Shown one piece after another: positions 42,532-52,939 of a stretch of DNA of 64,000 nt (the first letter of the stretch is position 1; every line of letters starts with the position of its first letter). Source of the DNA: Malaya genurostris (lineage: Eukaryota > Arthropoda > Insecta > Diptera > Culicidae). The position numbers and the translations under genes were made by a program. The stretch covers positions 131,852,262 to 131,916,261 of the forward strand of contig NC_080572.1 of NCBI RefSeq assembly GCF_030247185.1, given 5' to 3'. A model generated the notes under the pieces. That model saw only the letters and a list, made by a program, of their open reading frames with translations. It did not search any database and had not been told where the DNA came from.

Positions 42532-42800
42532 AAAAAGTTATGAATCAGCTCCTCTCTCAATCTGGTTGAATTCTCAAACCTGCTTGGTCAAATTGAGGCT
42601 AAGTAAAACTCTTTATATGCTCATTCGGGAGATTCTATGGACCTTAAGTCCCTCACTCCAAGGCATTTTATGATCGATAGTATCGTGACAGCCATTCCAG
42701 AGCCGAAGTACGATGGTGTCAGTCAAGTACCCAGAGGGGAGGCCCGAGGAGCCTGGCCCCTCCCGAGATCAGAATAGTAATGAATAATAATGAATAATGA
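42532..42800 (+). pseudogene. BEL/Pao integrase C-terminal end
   Basis: A frame reads DLKSLTPRHFMIDSIVTAIP then EPKY, where BEL integrases have a L-ALTPGHFLIG--L-AIPEP stretch. Frame changes precede it. The following GGAGGCCCGAGGAGCCTGGC is G-rich and may be the polypurine/3' edge region, but no LTR is recognised. Confidence 0.65.
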
Positions 42801-42872
42801 GCAGCGAACAGCGTCAAAACTCAATTAAATAGAGATTAAATCCAGGACACAATAAACAACAATGATTAAAAC

Positions 42873-43656
42873 CTGTTTTAATCCACCTAGTGGTGTAATG
42901 ATGCCCTTCTCATATCAATCATAATATCATATATAATACTGTAGTATTCTTTAAAATAGTTTTCTTCGATTCTTGAAAGAATAACCGAAATTGGTTTGTT
43001 TGACCATCTACTGATAAAAATTATCAATTTGGGAAGATTTGAGGTCGATTTAGAAAACTTTTAACGGTTTTTCACCCTTTTCAGTGGTGGTATAAAATTT
43101 TTAACACACTTTACCCTATATTTCCGGATTCGGATGAAATTTAAGAATTGCGTATGGGAAATGTGAATGAGAATTTTCTATGAGAAAAGCTAGAAAACAT
43201 ATTTTTATTTTTATGCACATTTTACACCATAACTCCGGAGCCGGAAGTCAGATCGAAATGAAATTCAAAAATTTAGTACGGAAAATAAAGAGCTTTCATT
43301 TGAATCTACATTTATAATAATCGGTTTAGCCATCTCCAAAAACAGTTGGTGCACTTATTTTCACAATTTTGTGCACATTTTACCACATAATTTCGGAACC
43401 GGAAGTCGGATCCAAATGATATTCAGGATATTTGTACGGGACCACAAGACCTTTCATTTGAATGTAAGTTTGAGAAACCGGTTCAGCCATCTCCGAGAAA
43501 AGTGAGTGCAAAAAAATGTTACATACACACATACGCACATACACACACATACACACACACAGACATTTGCTCAGCTCGTCGAGCTGAGTCGAATGGTATA
43601 TGACATTCGGCCCTTCGGGCCTCGGTTCAAAAATCGGTTTTTGCAGTGATTGTATA
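42873..43656 (+). repeat. Family A element, 3'-truncated (A9)
   Basis: It begins CTGTTTTAATCCACCTAGTG, carries three short modules (TTTACCCTATATTTCCGG, CATAACTCCGGAGCCGGAAG, CATAATTTCGGAACCGG) and the CA-rich stretch. It stops at GTGATTGTATACC, where the tail of a minus-strand RTE LINE begins. Confidence 0.65.
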
Positions 43657-43659
43657 CCT

Positions 43660-44300
43660 TACCTTACCTAACAGCCATAGGCCTGGGATGTCCTTCGCTG
43701 TATCAAGCATACGTCTCCACATAACTAGGTCCATGGCTGCTCGTCGCCAGCCACTCAAAGCACGGATGCTTCTGAGATCACCCTCCACTTGATCGATCCA
43801 CCTTGCTCGCTGCGCTCCTCTTCTTCTTGAACCAGTCGGATTAGATTCAAGAACCATTTTCACTGGGCTGTCCTCCGACATCCTTATGACATGCGCAGCC
43901 TATCGTAGACGTCCGATTTTAGCTGTCCGTACGATGGGTGGTTCTCCTAGCAGCTGTTGCAATTCGTGATTCATACGCCGTCTCCACGTTCCGTCTTCCA
44001 TCTGCACTTCGCCATAGATGGTCCTCAGTACCTTTCTTTTGAAAACACTGAGGGCGCGTTGGTCCTCTGCCAGCATAGTCCAGGTCTCGTGGCCATAGAG
44101 AAAAACCGGTCTAATTAGCGTTTTGTAAATGGTCAATTTCGTTCGGTGGCGTACTTTTCTCGATCGGAGGGTTTTTCTGAGTCCAAAGTACGCACGATTC
44201 CCTGCCAAACTACGTCTATGAATTTCTCTGCTGGTGTCATCATCGGCGGTCACCAGTGAGCCCAAATACACGAGCTCGTCAACCACCTCGATATCGTCAC
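43660..44300 (-). pseudogene. RTE-clade LINE C-terminal domain
   Basis: Frames at 44286-43900 and 43881-43660 read DELVYLGSLVTADDDTSREI, RAYFGLRKTLRSRKVRHRTK, then IRPVFLYGHETWTMLAEDQR and MEDGTWRRRMNHELQQLLGE. The second frame adds GSRRRGAQRARWIDQVEGDL. A shift separates them near 43890. The region follows RT in all RTE-type proteins and helps bind target or template. Decay is light. Confidence 0.8.
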
Positions 44301-44341
44301 CGTCTATCAGTATTCGTGGTGGGAGGCGTAGTGTTTCTTCT

Positions 44342-45623
44342 CTAGCCTCTTCCTCTCATGTATTTTGTTTTCGACGCATTTATGACCAGTCCGATACGCC
44401 TAGCTTCAGCTTTCAATCCGATGTAGGTTTCCGTCATCTTCTCAAGGTTACGTGTCACAATATCAATATCGTCAGCGAAGTCAAAAAGTTGTACGGACTT
44501 TCGGAAGATCGTGCCACTCGTGTCGATCCTCGCTCTTCGAATCACACCTTCCAGGGCAATATTGAACAAGATACAAGAAAGTCCATTACCTTGACGTAGC
44601 CCTCTCCGAGATTCGAAGGGACTCGAGAGCGTCCCAGATACTCGGACGTAGCACATCACTCTATCCATCGTTGCTTTGATCAATTGCGTCAGTTTATTCG
44701 GGAAACCGTATTCGTGCATTATCTGCCATAGCTGCTCTCGATCGATTGTGTCGTATGCCGCTTGGAAGTCAATGAATAGGTGATGCGTGGGTACGTTGTA
44801 TTCACGACACTTCTGGAGTACTTGTCTTATCGCGAATATGTGATCCGTAGTGGTGCGGGCTCCAGTAAATCCCGCTTGGTACGGCCCTACGAATTCCTTA
44901 GATATTGGTGATAGACGACGGCAAAGGATTTGGGAGAGTGCCTTGTAGGCGGCGTTCAGCAATGAGATTGCGCGGTAATTGCAACAGTCTAGCTTATCGC
45001 CCATTTTGTAGACGGGACATACCATTCCATCCATCCATTCCTGCGGTAGAATCTCCTCCTCCCAAATCCTAGAAATCATCCAGTGCAGCGCTCTAGCCAG
45101 TGCCATGGAGGACATGTTTGAGCAGCTCGCTTGGCAACTGGTCATTGCCCGCGGCTTTGTTGTTCCTCAGCTTGCCGATCTCCTCAATTATCTCCGACAG
45201 ATCAGGGGCTGGGAATCTGTCGTCGGCTGAGCGTGCACCCAGATTGATTCCTGTACCGTTCTCTGTATCTTGTGCTTCGCCATTCAGATGCTCGTCATAG
45301 TACTGCTTCCACCTGTCGATCACCTCACGTTCGTTTGTGAGAAGGTTACCACTGGTATCTCTGCACATTTCGGCCTGTGGCGTGTAGCCTTTACGTGAGC
45401 GGTTCACATTTTCATTGAAATTCCGTGTGTCATTTGCGCGGTACAGCTGTTCCATCGCTTCGCGATCTTGGTCTTCCTGGTAACGCTTTTTCCTTCGGAA
45501 AACAGTGTTCTGTCTGTGCCATGCATGTCTGTATCGTTCCTCGTTCGCCCTCGTGCAGCATCCTCGCCCTTGCTGCATTCTTCTCTTCGACCAACTGCTG
45601 TCATTCGCCGTCAAACCAATCAT
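44342..45623 (-). pseudogene. RTE-clade LINE linker and reverse transcriptase
   Basis: Two overlapping frames (45623-45093 and 45145-44342) make the linker and RT, with a shift near 45120. RT landmarks are LRNNKAAGNDQLPSELLKH, GMVCPVYKMGDKLDCCNYRA, ISLLNAAYKALSQILCRRL and YQAGFTGARTTTDHIFAIRQ. They continue HHLFIDFQAAYDTIDREQLW, RRGLRQGNGLSCILFNIALE and QLFDFADDIDIVTRNLEKM (catalytic FADD). The usual RQGDGLS reads RQGNGLS. The frame closes shortly after KTKYMRGRG. The core is well preserved. Confidence 0.85.
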
Positions 45624-45703
45624 TTCCTCTATTCGATAACCTCGTACCTAGAACGATTGCAGCAGTGCTACTCACGGCGGACCTTATGTTCCTCCAACCG
45701 TCT

Positions 45704-46600
45704 TCAAGAGTCACTGCGCCAAGCTGCTCTTCCGTTGGTAGCACTAACTCCAGTTGTTGCGATAATAAATTCCTCTGCAGTACGAATGCTACGTAGCTGC
45801 TTGAGATTGGGTCCCGGCGTTCCTGTGCAACGAGTATTGTGCACCGTCGATAGTTTTGAGCGCATACAAACCGCGACAAGGTAGTGGTCAGAATCAATGT
45901 TGGCACTGCGGTAAGTGCGGACATTGATGACGTCGGAGAAGAATCGCCCGTCGATGAGAACGTGGTCGATTTGATTGTCCGTATGTTGATCAGGTGATCT
46001 CCAGGTGGCTTTGTGGATATCTTTGCGGGGGAAGAAGGTGCTTCGAACTACCATTCCTCGGGAGTCTGCAAAGTTTACGCATCGTTGACCGTTGTCGTTT
46101 GTTACCGCGTGCAGGCTTTCCAGCCCGATCACGAGTCTGTACATTGCCTCCCGGCCAACCTGAGCATTCATGTCGCCGATGACGAGTTTTACATCCCGCC
46201 ATGGACAGCTGTCGTAGGTTCGTTCCAGCTGCGCGTAGAATGCTTCCTTCTCCTCATCGGGTTTCGTCTCATGTGGGCAGTGCACGTTGATGATGCTGTA
46301 ATTGAAGAAACGGCCCTTGATCTTCAATACGCACATTCTATCACTGATTAGCTGCCACCCAATCACGCGCTGGCGCATCTTGCCCAACACTACGAACCCC
46401 GTTTCTAGAACGTTGGTTGTGCCACAGCTCTGGTAGAAGGTAGCCGCTCGATGCCCACTTTTCCACACCTTCTGTCCCGTCCAACAAAGTTCCTGCAGTG
46501 CTACGACATCGAAGCCGCGGATTTGAAGCTCAAGATGCAGCATTCGGTCGTATTCTGGGAAGCCAAGCGATTTGCAGTTCCATGTGCCAAGCTTCCAATC
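45704..46600 (-). pseudogene. RTE-clade LINE endonuclease domain
   Basis: An open frame (46543-45704, extending upstream to about 46600) encodes GTWNCKSLGFPEYDRMLHLE and then GFDVVALQELCWTG with the catalytic Glu. It continues with VKLVIGDMNAQVGREAMYR (GDMNAQ), DNQIDHVLIDGRFFSDV and ANIDSDHYLVAVCMRSKL (SDH). All AP-endonuclease landmarks are intact. This domain nicks target DNA to prime reverse transcription. The frame ends with a shift into the linker region. Confidence 0.85.
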
Positions 46601-47069
46601 GTAGTCCTTTGTTCGTTGCGTAGGTCTTTACCGATTATTCCGAGTCATATTTTCTTCTTGATCGTTCGTAACATATGTTTTCCGGGCGGCTTGTTAGGCC
46701 TGCACCAACTTCCTGTCTCGCCGGAGGGCCATCGTGTCAGCACTGTTTAGAGTCCCACACTGACACAAGGACGGTAATCAGCCGCTCCTAACATGGAGAA
46801 CAGACGCTGTTTCGAGCCGCCCCAACATGGGGAACAGACGCTCGGGTAGGCTCGCTCTCTGTAAAGAGAAGGCAAGCCCCCCCTTCCCTGTTAGCATACG
46901 ACCAAGGTCCCACCGGGGTTGGTTACCCGATTTTTCCTATGGTTGCTCGTACCCCAGCCGGCACCGCGGGGAGGTAGAGATAGGAGTTAATGGACAAGAG
47001 GCTAAGAACCACATTGGGGCCTGAATTGCGCATTGTCCACTCGTTTACGAACCAAATTGTATAGTCTGA

Positions 47070-47096
47070 TTGTATAGTCTTTCTGTATGGGAAAGG
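47070..47096 (+). repeat. Family A tail remnant
   Basis: ATTGTATAGTCTTTCTGTATGGGAAAGGCAAAA resembles the last about 30 bases of Family A (GATTGCATAACCTTTCTATATGAGAAAGGC). Confidence 0.35.
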
Positions 47097-47104
47097 CAAA
47101 AAGA

Positions 47105-47976
47105 CACTAAATTGTACTGGATGACCGGAAAGAGAAAGTGCGCGAACTTACCATAGTTGGGCAAGATTCTGCAGATGAGGAAATTATCCTGCCGCTGGAT
47201 CCCACATATACTTATTTAGGACTGAAAAGACGAACGCAAGTGCACTTCGAGTACATGTTTGGATGGATTCATTATTATACGCTGAAGAACAAAATGATTA
47301 CTCGACAATTGACTGAAGTCGTGCTTCGAAGCGGCACGAGTGCATGGAAGGTTGGGTTTCTGGGATTGTCAAGGTATACCTTTGAAGAATTATCTCAATG
47401 CAAGTATTAGCGTGCATTAATGGAGCGATTGAAGACCGAAATCGCTGTGAAAGGGTCTTACATGAAGTACATGGGCATCGCTACTACGGCTTGGAGTTTA
47501 CGAATTGAACGCGTGCAGAAAAGATTTGTTCGACTTGCTCTAAGAAACCTTCCCTGGCAACATCCGCATGATCTTCCACCGTATCCCGATCGCTGTCGTC
47601 TGATTGGTCTAGACTCACTGGATCGGCGCAGAAAAATTCAGCAAGCAATTTTTGTTGCAAAAATACTCAAAGGCGATATTGATTCTCCGAAGATATTATC
47701 TAGTCTTGACTTCCGTGCTCCACAACGATCGCTACGTTCTACTGGTTTACTTCAACCGAGATTTCACCGAACGACGTTTGGATTCTATGAACAGCATGCA
47801 TCAGAACATTTGGGACTGTTGAACACCTCTTCGATTTCGGCGAACCTACACATAAATTTGCACAGAAAGTGTTACGATCCACATTTTTATAACTTGACTA
47901 CATCATATTCATTAAGACCTTTTATTGTCGGATGAATTAAAAATAAATAAATTAATTAATAAATAAATAAATAATC
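47105..47976 (+). pseudogene. LINE ORF2 C-terminus with (TAAA)n tail
   Basis: The frame at 47420-47935 encodes RIERVQKRFVRLALRNLPWQ, then PPYPDRCRLIGLDSLDRRRK and QQAIFVAKILKGDIDSPKIL. This is the usual end of mosquito I/Jockey-group ORF2 proteins after the RT. An upstream frame (47138-47410) includes LDPTYTYLGL, as in the RT thumb. The sequence ends TGAATTAAAAATAAATAAATTA and further AATA repeats to 47976, a classic LINE 3' tail. The clade is not settled and the 5' portion is absent. Confidence 0.65.
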
Positions 47977-48659
47977 AACGGTTTAGGGCTCTAGTTACTT
48001 CATTTAGGGGTTCAAATTGAACTGCTTAGTGCTAAACTCGGCAGTTCAATTTGAACCGCTAAGCAGACGTAAAGTTTCTGCTACTTACAGAACACTTTTT
48101 GTTTAGCAACGAAGTGCAATGTCTTTTCTGACGTGCCGAACGAAAACGTGCTTTCGACTATTTCTGGCCGATTCCTTACTTGCCCATCCACCTAGTTACT
48201 TGCCCATCCACCTTGTTCACCTGATTTGGCCTGGTTCAAACTATTATCTGTTTCCAAACCTCAAGTCGTCTCTGAGAAATCGATGTGAGTTCGTTCATTC
48301 TGGAAAATTAAACCCCTACTTCCGGGACCTGATACCGAAACCTGTATAGCCAGAGTAAGTTTATATGACCATCAACGGATATGACCTAAAAATTTAGAAC
48401 ATGTTTTCCGTTTTCCACGAATCGGAGTAAGGGAGCTATTTTGGATTACTTCTCGAGACCTTTCTCAAGTCTTGTGATTTTTTTTTGTTATAGAAATGGA
48501 AATTTAGAATATCTTTGACATGTGCGACTAAGTGGCATTACAGTAAACGTTAAGAAATGTAACACAATAACCATTTTTTATTTTTGTTGTCGTAAATCCG
48601 ACTTACTTTCTTATGGGGCGCCTTTTCTAAATTTACCCTCTGAGAGAGTGATAAGTTTT
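47977..48659. other. Unassigned sequence; edge of Family D/C-like repeat
   Basis: Mostly unassigned, with a local inverted repeat of AACTGC..TTAGTGC words near 48020-48060. Bases 48595-48659 (GACTTACTTTCTTATGGGGC, then CCCTCTGAGAGAGTGATAAG) match the Family C edge at 4391 and the window start, so the repeat containing Family D begins here. Confidence 0.4.
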
Positions 48660-49984
48660 GCCTTTCTCATATAGAAAGGCTATGCAATCACTGTGAAAAC
48701 CGACTTTTGAACCGAGACCCGGAGGGCCGAGTGTCATATACCATTCGACTCAGTTCGTCGAGTACGCAAAATGTCTGTGTGTATGTGTGTGTGTATGTGT
48801 GTGTATGTGTGTGTATGTGTGTGTGTGTATGTGCGTATGTGTGTATGTAACGTTTAACGTAACTAACTTTTCTCGGAGATGGCTGAACCGATTTTCACAA
48901 ACTTAGATTCAAATGAAAGGTCTTGTGGTCCCATACAAAATTCCTGAATATTATTTAGATCCGACTTCCGGTTCCGGAATTATGGGGTAAAATGTGCAAG
49001 AAATTGTGAAATAAAGTGCACTAACTTTTCTCAGAGATGGCTGAACCGATTTTCACAAACTTAGGTTCTTGAGGTCCCATAAAAAATTCCTGACTATTAT
49101 TTGAATCCGACTTCCGGTTCGGGAGTTATGGGGTAAAACGTGCAAAATAAATAAAATATGTGTTCTAACTTTTCTAATAGATGGCGCGACCGATTTTCAC
49201 AAACTTAGATTCAAATGAAAGGTCTTGTGGTCCCATAAGAAATTCCAAAATATTATTTGTATCCTACTTCCGGTTCCGTAATTATGGGGTAAAATGTGCA
49301 AAAAATTGTGAAAATAAGTGCACTAACTTTTCTCAGAGATAGCTGAACCGATTTTCACAAACTTCGATTCAAATGAAAGGTCTTGTGGTCCCATAAAAAA
49401 TTCCTAAATATTATTTGTATCCTAGTTCCGGTTCCGTAATTATGGGGTAAAATGAGCAAAAAAAATTGAAAATAAGTGCTCTAACTTTTCTCAGAGATGA
49501 CTGAACCGATTTTCACAAACTTAGGTTCAAATGAAATGTCTTGAGGTCCCATAAAAAATTTCTGAATATTATTTGGATCCGATTTCCGGTTCGGGAGTTC
49601 TGGAGTAAAATTTGCAAAAAAAGAGAAAATATGTGTTCTAACTTTTTTCATAGATGGCGCGACTGATTTTCACAAACTTAGTTTCAAATGAAAGGTCCTG
49701 TGGTCCCATGCGTAATTCCTGAAATTCATGCGGATCCGACTTCCGGATCCGGAAATATAGGGTAAAATGGGTTAAAAATCACTGAAAATGGGGAAGAACC
49801 TTAATAATCGACCTCAAATCTTTCCCAATTGATAGTTTTTATCAGTAGACGGTCAAACAAACCGATTTCGTTCATTCTTTCAAGAATCGCAGAGAATTAT
49901 TTTGAAGAATACCACAGTATTATATATGATGGTATGATTGATATGAGAAAGGCATCATTACACCACTAGGTGGATTAAAATAGG
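48660..49984 (-). repeat. Family A element, full-ended (A10), inserted in Family D
   Basis: Starts GCCTTTCTCATATAGAAAGG and ends CACTAGGTGGATTAAAATAG, with GTTTT on both flanks. The empty site is visible at 1-40 (GTGATAAGTTTTTGATTGTG). Five to six modules of about 140 bp (TTCACAAACTTAGATTC, CCGACTTCCGGTTC) fill the centre. Confidence 0.8.
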
Positions 49985-50610
49985 TTTTTGATCGTTAATA
50001 TCTCTTGTTGTATCTAACATATCAACATAATTTTTGCTACATTACATCGGAAATATGATCACAATTTTTTGATAAAATTTTCAGTGGTGTAACATAATCT
50101 CAAATAGTTCAAAAATACACTTGTCTGAAATGTTTAGTATCATCGAGTATTAAAGAGTAAAACACATGACGATTGTTTGCCTTTCTCGTATTTCGAACGC
50201 TCATAGCTCAGTGATCTGTGGAAGGATTTATATAATCTAACTACCAATAGATTCGAAATTTTTCAACTTGAACGTATATTGCAGCAAAATTTAAGTTTTT
50301 CAACAGTACAGTATTGACAACCCTATCTGACTTGATCCATTTCAGCACCAGCCAATCAGAACGCGTTCTGAGGTAGAGAACACCATATGTTCTGCTCCAG
50401 CGATATAAAAGTTGATTTTGCTTCTTTTTCTATCATTTTGTGAGCAACCTACAGAAGGTACACACGAGAGTAACATCAGGCCGGACACAGTGAAACCACA
50501 CTAATAATCGACCATCTGAAGTCATCAGTGTTCACGCAAAGAGCTATCTCGGATCTAAATGCAGATCCTGTTGGTCGTGACAATTTAAAGCACTTTTCAG
50601 TGCTACAAAT
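49985..50610 (+). repeat. Family D repeat, copy 2, with promoter and histone-like 3' end
   Basis: Matches 20-420 closely up to GAACGCGTTCTGAGGTAGAG. Here it continues into a TATA box (TATAAAA, 50404-50410; CCAAT at 50352-50356) and, 180 bp further, a perfect histone-type stem-loop. No coding region was recognised between them, so a promoter and a histone 3' end seem to be joined by deletion. Confidence 0.55.
50589..50604 (+). terminator. Histone-type 3' stem-loop
   Basis: AGCACT-TTTC-AGTGCT forms a perfect 6-bp stem with the TTTC loop and is followed by ACAAATCA. Size and loop match the histone mRNA 3' processing signal, though the stem bases differ from the usual GGCTCT. Confidence 0.55.
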
Positions 50611-50996
50611 CATCATAAAGAATTAGTTGAATTTTTTCTTTCGAACCAAGAGCATCAGATTTATCAAAATATAAATAGACCAAATTTGCACCGTCACTAA
50701 TACATTCAATTATGACTCACGAAATGCAAAAATGAAATTAGTGTATAAAACACACCTTTAAACTAGTATGGGTGTCTTTTAAAAATATGGTGTGCGAAAC
50801 AGAGTTGCCACGTATACAGATCAATCTGTATTTTTGTCATAAATACTTTGGTATGGCGCCGAAAACAAAAATGAACAAAGGTTTCCACTTGATTTGAGCA
50901 TTCTACTTTCCAGGCGTATCACTACTGGCTAAACTTAAAGCATTCTTAAATATTTCTTTATCACAGTGATGTGGTCGTACTGAAAAGGACGGGTTG
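50611..50996. other. Unassigned AT-rich sequence with a small repeat
   Basis: Bases 50803-50860 (GTTGCCACGTATACAGATCA, ATCTGTATTTTTGTC) recur at 55880-55930 and in part at 58350-58385, so a short dispersed repeat is present. No gene seen. Confidence 0.4.
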
Positions 50997-51256
50997 CTCG
51001 TCGTTACGGATGGCCAGCTGCAGATGGCGAGGGATGATTCTCGTTTTCTTGTTGTCACGGGCAGCGATACCGGACAATTCCAACACTTCGGCAGCCAAGT
51101 ACTCCATCTGCCGCCAGATAGACCGGTGAACCGGCTCCGTGCGTTCGGCGTAGTTTCCAGACGATGGATTTCGCCAACTAGGAACTGCAGACCAGCACGG
51201 TTCGAGCGGGACTTTGCCTTTCCCTTAACTTTGCCTCCTGTGCTACGGCCAGACAA
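50997..51256 (-). pseudogene. Histone H2A pseudogene
   Basis: The minus strand encodes the N-terminal 90 or so residues of H2A: SGRSTGGKVKGKAKSRSNRA, GLQFLVGEIHRL (GLQFPVGRIHRL in normal H2A), then NYAER, GAGSPVYLAA, MEYLAAEVLELSGIAARDNK and KTRIIPRHLQLAIRNDE. Three frame changes separate the blocks (after IHRL, within AERVGAG, and before MEYL). The start codon is TTG instead of ATG at 51256-51254, and homology ends abruptly after NDE, so the C-terminal 30 residues are lost. Normal H2A is a core nucleosome subunit. A TATA box lies about 100 bp upstream. A divergent TATA box beyond it is consistent with the H2A/H2B pairing known in insects. Confidence 0.9.
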
Positions 51257-51353
51257 ATTCTTTTGTGGATTTCTTCGTAAAAATTCCACGAAACGATGCT
51301 AACAGCTAGGATGCTAACTTAGTAATACTGGCTGCCGCCGTACTAACTCTCTA

Positions 51354-51360
51354 TTTTATA
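51354..51360 (-). promoter_or_regulatory. TATA box of the H2A pseudogene
   Basis: TATAAAA on the minus strand within GATGGTATAAAATAGAGAG, about 98 bp before the former start codon at 51256. Confidence 0.65.
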
Positions 51361-51462
51361 CCATCTCGCTGTTTCCCGTTCTGCGAATAGGCAGGGCATA
51401 GAGCGCAAAAGATGTTCGAATATTGACAAAGGGGCTGTCTCTACGGCGCTGTATGTAGCAGG

Positions 51463-51469
51463 TATAAAA
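51463..51469 (+). promoter_or_regulatory. Divergent TATA box facing the Jockey insertion
   Basis: TATAAAA within AGCAGGTATAAAATAAGG, about 100 bp from the oppositely directed H2A TATA box. In insects this spacing suits an H2A/H2B divergent promoter. No H2B coding sequence follows, because Jockey-1 begins at the expected start site. Confidence 0.55.
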
Positions 51470-51602
51470 TAAGGTTTCTTGTGGAATCTATCGTCGTTAA
51501 TCATTCAATATCTAACACTCGATGTGGATAGACGAATAACCTACTACGACTAATTTCGATTTTGTTTTATTTTTTATTCGCAGTTGTCTACCTACCCAAG
51601 CT

Positions 51603-52939
51603 ATGGGTAAAAACCGCCATAGATCCGAGAAGGATCCAAAGGATGCTAAGCATCTGAAGCCAAGTGATGTACAGGTAAACGACCGTTTGCTGAGTAAAAA
51701 CCAATATGCTGATCTGCCAGTTGATGTCGAAGAGGAACTGCAGAAAAAGGAAAAAATGCCGCCTTTCTACCTGAAGGGCTTCCCACCAACTCTACGCTCG
51801 GATTTCAACACACTGATCAGCAAAGGACTACAGGCAACAATCCGTTTATGTACTGAAGGCTACAAAATAACTGTTCCGGCTTTGAACCACTACAAAGGAG
51901 TGGAATGTTATCTGAAGCAGACAAAAGCGGAATACTTCACACACGATATTGCCGCCAACAAACCTATGAAGGTTGTACTTCGAGGACTACCCGACATGAT
52001 GGAAGCCGAACTAAAGCAGGCACTGTCGGAGGCTGGACTAAAGCCTTTTTTTTTGTTTCAATTATAGAGGCTTTAACATCTTAGGTCATTCGCCTCTTCG
52101 GACCAGAAAATCTTTCTGACCCTATGTGCGGGGTTGGGAATCGAACCCAGGCGGGCTGCGTGAAAGGCATCGACTATCCCATCACGCTATACCCGTCCCC
52201 CCAAAAGATAAAAATCCTAAAGCCTTTGATGGTGTTTAAAATGAAGCGACATAATACGGACAAAAAGTATCGAGATCAACTCTACTTGGTTCATCTGGAA
52301 AAGGGTTCCATCACCATGAGTCAACTGAAAACGATTAAATCGTTATTTCACATAATCATCGAATGGCAAAAGTATAAACCGGTACATCGGGATGTCACAC
52401 AGTGCACGAACTGTTTGAACTACGGCCATGGAGCGAGGAATTGCCACATGAAAAGTCGGTGCGGGAAATGTGCCGAATCACACAATACCAACGATTGCTT
52501 ACTAGATGACATCGCTGTAAAATGTGTGAACTGTTATGGCGACCATCCATCTACTAGCAAATCGTGTCCCAAACGTGCTGAGTTCACAAAAATTCGACAA
52601 CAGGCGTCCCGTAAACAATCAACGGACAAGAATGTTCCACAGAAGGATGTAATTAATTTCCCACGGCTCCCACCGAAGAGGGATAATCCGAATTTGCCGC
52701 CACTTCCTCGCAGCAACCCGAAAGATTCAATCGCTGTATCACAAAAAGAATCTTCTTCAAAAATCCCTCCTGGATGAGGCAATAATCAACCACAAGCAAA
52801 GGATGACTCTGGTGATTTATTCTCTGCTGAACAACTGATCGTCATTTTTGAAACAATGACAACAAAACTACGAAACTGCAGAACGCGGTTAGATCAAATC
52901 AACGCCTTAGGCAAATTCATCATCGAATATGCAATATAA
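51603..52939 (+). pseudogene. Jockey ORF1 (Gag-like, zinc knuckles), split by a SINE
   Basis: ATG at 51603 begins MGKNRHRSEKDPKDAKHLKP. An RRM-like region follows (PFYLKGFPPTLRSDFNTLIS, PMKVVLRGLPDMMEAELKQA). The frame is cut after GLKP by SINE S3 and resumes LMVFKMKRHNTDKKYRDQLY. Three zinc knuckles come next: CTNCLNYGHGARNCH with C, CGKCAESHNTNDC and CVNCYGDHPSTSKSC. A TGA at 52775 interrupts the frame, which then continues to TAA at 52937-52939. That end overlaps the ORF2 ATG at 52929 by 11 bases. The protein coats LINE RNA and helps target-primed integration. Without the SINE and one stop it would be open. Confidence 0.85.
52049..52216 (-). mobile_element. tRNA-derived SINE, second family (S3), in Jockey ORF1
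   Basis: Flanked by CTAAAGCCTTT (52038-52048, 52217-52227). Removing it restores Jockey codons for GLKPLMVFK. On the minus strand it opens GGACGGGTATAGCGTGATGG (A-box) and has GGGTTCGATTCCC (B-box, 52136-52148). It continues CATAGGGTCAGAAAG and ends with a TTGAAACAAAAAAAA tail. It resembles common mosquito tRNA SINEs but is unrelated in sequence to S1/S2. Confidence 0.85.

Larger units (their letters stand above)
43657..47036 (-). mobile_element. RTE-clade LINE, nearly full length, minus strand
   Basis: The 3' end has the simple tail GGTAAGGTAAGGTATAC (reverse strand) and the 5' region reaches about 47036. Endonuclease, RT and C-terminal domains occur in order in one broken ORF. Wording of the C-terminus (RRRGAQRARWIDQVEGDL) parallels BovB/RTE proteins. 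A 3' fragment of the same family is at 39540-39975. Confidence 0.8.
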
